In this document: piece by piece, positions 5,106-5,758 of the stretch
Numbering within the stretch: the first letter of the stretch is position 1
How the letters are laid out: every line of letters starts with the position of its first letter
Assembly (NCBI GenBank): GCA_020850375.1
Contig: JADZET010000183.1
Coordinates: 1 to 5,758, forward strand
DNA from: Phycisphaeraceae bacterium
GTDB taxonomy: Bacteria > Planctomycetota > Phycisphaerae > Phycisphaerales > Phycisphaeraceae
DNA: 5,758 bases
Direction of reading: 5' to 3'
Made by a program: the position numbers and the translations under genes
Notes under the pieces: generated by a model
Told to the model about the DNA's origin: nothing
The model's database searches: none
What the model saw: only the letters and a program-made list of their open reading frames with translations

Positions 5106-5758
5106 ATGTACAGAGCTGGTCAAGCTGAGATCGACGCCGTCGCCCAGGTCATCCGGTCGCACGCCCTGTTTCGGTATCGCGAGAAATCCGAGTGCGAGCG
5201 GTTTGAGCGGCGCTGGGCGAAACACCTGGGCGTGGGGCACGCGTGCATCACGTCGAGCGGGAGCACGGCGCTGACGGCGGCACTGGCGGGATTAGGCGTG
5301 GGGCCAGGGCAGGAAGTGATCGTGCCGGCGTACACGTACATGGCCACGGCGATCGCGGTGCTGGCGGTGGGTGCGATCCCGGTGATCGTGGACGTGGACG
5401 AGAGTTTGACGATGAGCCCCCTGGCGTTGGCCGAGGCGATCGGGCCGCGGACCAGGGCGGTGATTCCCGTGCACATGGTGGGGCTGCCGTGCGACATGGG
5501 GGCGATCATGCGGATCGCCCGCCCCCGGAAGGGACGCCCCAGGAAGCTGCTGGTAATTGAGGACGCGTGTCAGGCAGTGGGCGGCGGGTATGAGGGGAAG
5601 ATGCTCGGGGCGATCGGGGATGCGGGGACGTTCAGCTTCAACGCTTTTAAGAACATCACCTGCGGCGAGGGCGGGGCGGTGGTCAGCAACGACGAGCAGG
5701 TCGCCCAGCGGGCCCGCTGCATGACCGACTGCTGCGGGTTCTACTGGCGGGGGCGATC
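5106..5758 (+). CDS. DegT/DnrJ/EryC1/StrS-family PLP aminotransferase, 3'-truncated by the window edge
   Basis: Members transfer an amino group, usually from glutamate, to a keto sugar nucleotide for surface polysaccharides, glycans or antibiotics. The visible 217 residues are the N-terminal half or more of a protein usually near 370-420 residues. Fold type I marks are SSGSTALTAALAGLGVGPG at about 50-68 (PLP phosphate loop), EVIVPAYTYMATA, GAIPVIVDVD, VIEDACQAVGGGYEGK with Asp153 (pyridine nitrogen contact) and GTFSFNAFKNITCGEGGAVVSND with the Schiff-base lysine Lys182. The ATG at 5106 is chosen because MYRAGQAEIDAVAQVIRS matches the family's N-terminal helix. No clear ribosome site precedes it, and the gap to the previous stop is 16 bp, so coupling or co-transcription with the dehydrogenase gene is possible. 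A basic RPRKGRPRK insertion precedes the Asp153 strand. CMTDCC at 205-210 is Cys-rich. Substrate unknown. Confidence 0.92.
   Translation, partial: MYRAGQAEIDAVAQVIRSHALFRYREKSECERFERRWAKHLGVGHACITSSGSTALTAALAGLGVGPGQEVIVPAYTYMATAIAVLAVGAIPVIVDVDESLTMSPLALAEAIGPRTRAVIPVHMVGLPCDMGAIMRIARPRKGRPRKLLVIEDACQAVGGGYEGKMLGAIGDAGTFSFNAFKNITCGEGGAVVSNDEQVAQRARCMTDCCGFYWRGR
5520..5546 (+). repeat. Short tandem duplication inside the aminotransferase gene
   Basis: The 12-bp unit at 5520-5531 recurs at 5535-5546 with one mismatch, giving a 15-bp period. It encodes RPRK-G-RPRK (residues 139-147). The period is a multiple of three, so the frame is kept. Confidence 0.7.

Noticed and set aside
1..5758. Search by eye for CRISPR arrays, tRNA or rRNA genes, insertion sequence ends and retron or toxin-antitoxin modules
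   Set aside because: No regularly spaced repeats, no tRNA-like cloverleaf or conserved rRNA segments, and no transposase or reverse transcriptase motifs were seen.

Overview
The window is GC-rich bacterial DNA, densely packed with genes and with strongly G/C-biased third codon positions. The best clue to the host is the exported protein at 3374-5089. It joins a soluble PQQ-type sugar dehydrogenase domain to a two-repeat dockerin-like module (DFNGDG / DLTGDG with VQDINPF) and a PEP-CTERM-like tail. This architecture is common in Planctomycetota, particularly the Phycisphaerae class. The assignment is an inference from protein style; no rRNA gene or other phylogenetic marker is present.

Layout. 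(1) Positions 1-764, plus strand: 3' part of an RluA-family pseudouridine synthase that begins before the window. (2) Positions 761-1528, plus: a cytoplasmic NodB-type (CE4) polysaccharide deacetylase-like protein, translationally coupled to gene 1 by an ATGA overlap. (3) Positions 1477-2529, minus: a single-span membrane protein that is probably the anti-sigma partner of gene 4; its 3' end overlaps the 3' end of gene 2 by 52 bp. (4) Positions 2588-3112 (possibly starting further upstream), minus: an ECF-like sigma-70 factor in an apparent operon with gene 3. (5) Positions 3113-3373: a 261-bp divergent intergenic region, locally A/T-richer, holding a perfect 7+4+7 inverted repeat and a TATGAT box. 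(6) Positions 3374-5089, plus: the exported dehydrogenase-dockerin-PEP-CTERM protein. (7) Position 5106 to the window end, plus: 5' part of a DegT/DnrJ/EryC1/StrS-family PLP aminotransferase, starting 16 bp after gene 6.

How the parts may work together. Genes 3 and 4 look like a membrane-coupled signalling pair (sigma factor plus membrane-tethered regulator) transcribed divergently from the exported enzyme, so the shared intergenic region is the natural place for their control. Genes 2 and 7 belong to families that act on sugars or cell-surface polysaccharides (deacetylation, sugar amination), and gene 6 is an exported sugar-oxidising-type protein. A cell-envelope or exopolysaccharide theme is therefore possible, but it rests on family membership and proximity only. 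No RNA genes, CRISPR arrays, insertion sequences or clear intrinsic terminators were seen. The clearest unusual features are the domain combination of gene 6, the unrecognised extracytoplasmic domain of gene 3 with its internal repeat, the palindrome between the divergent genes, and a 15-bp tandem duplication inside the aminotransferase.
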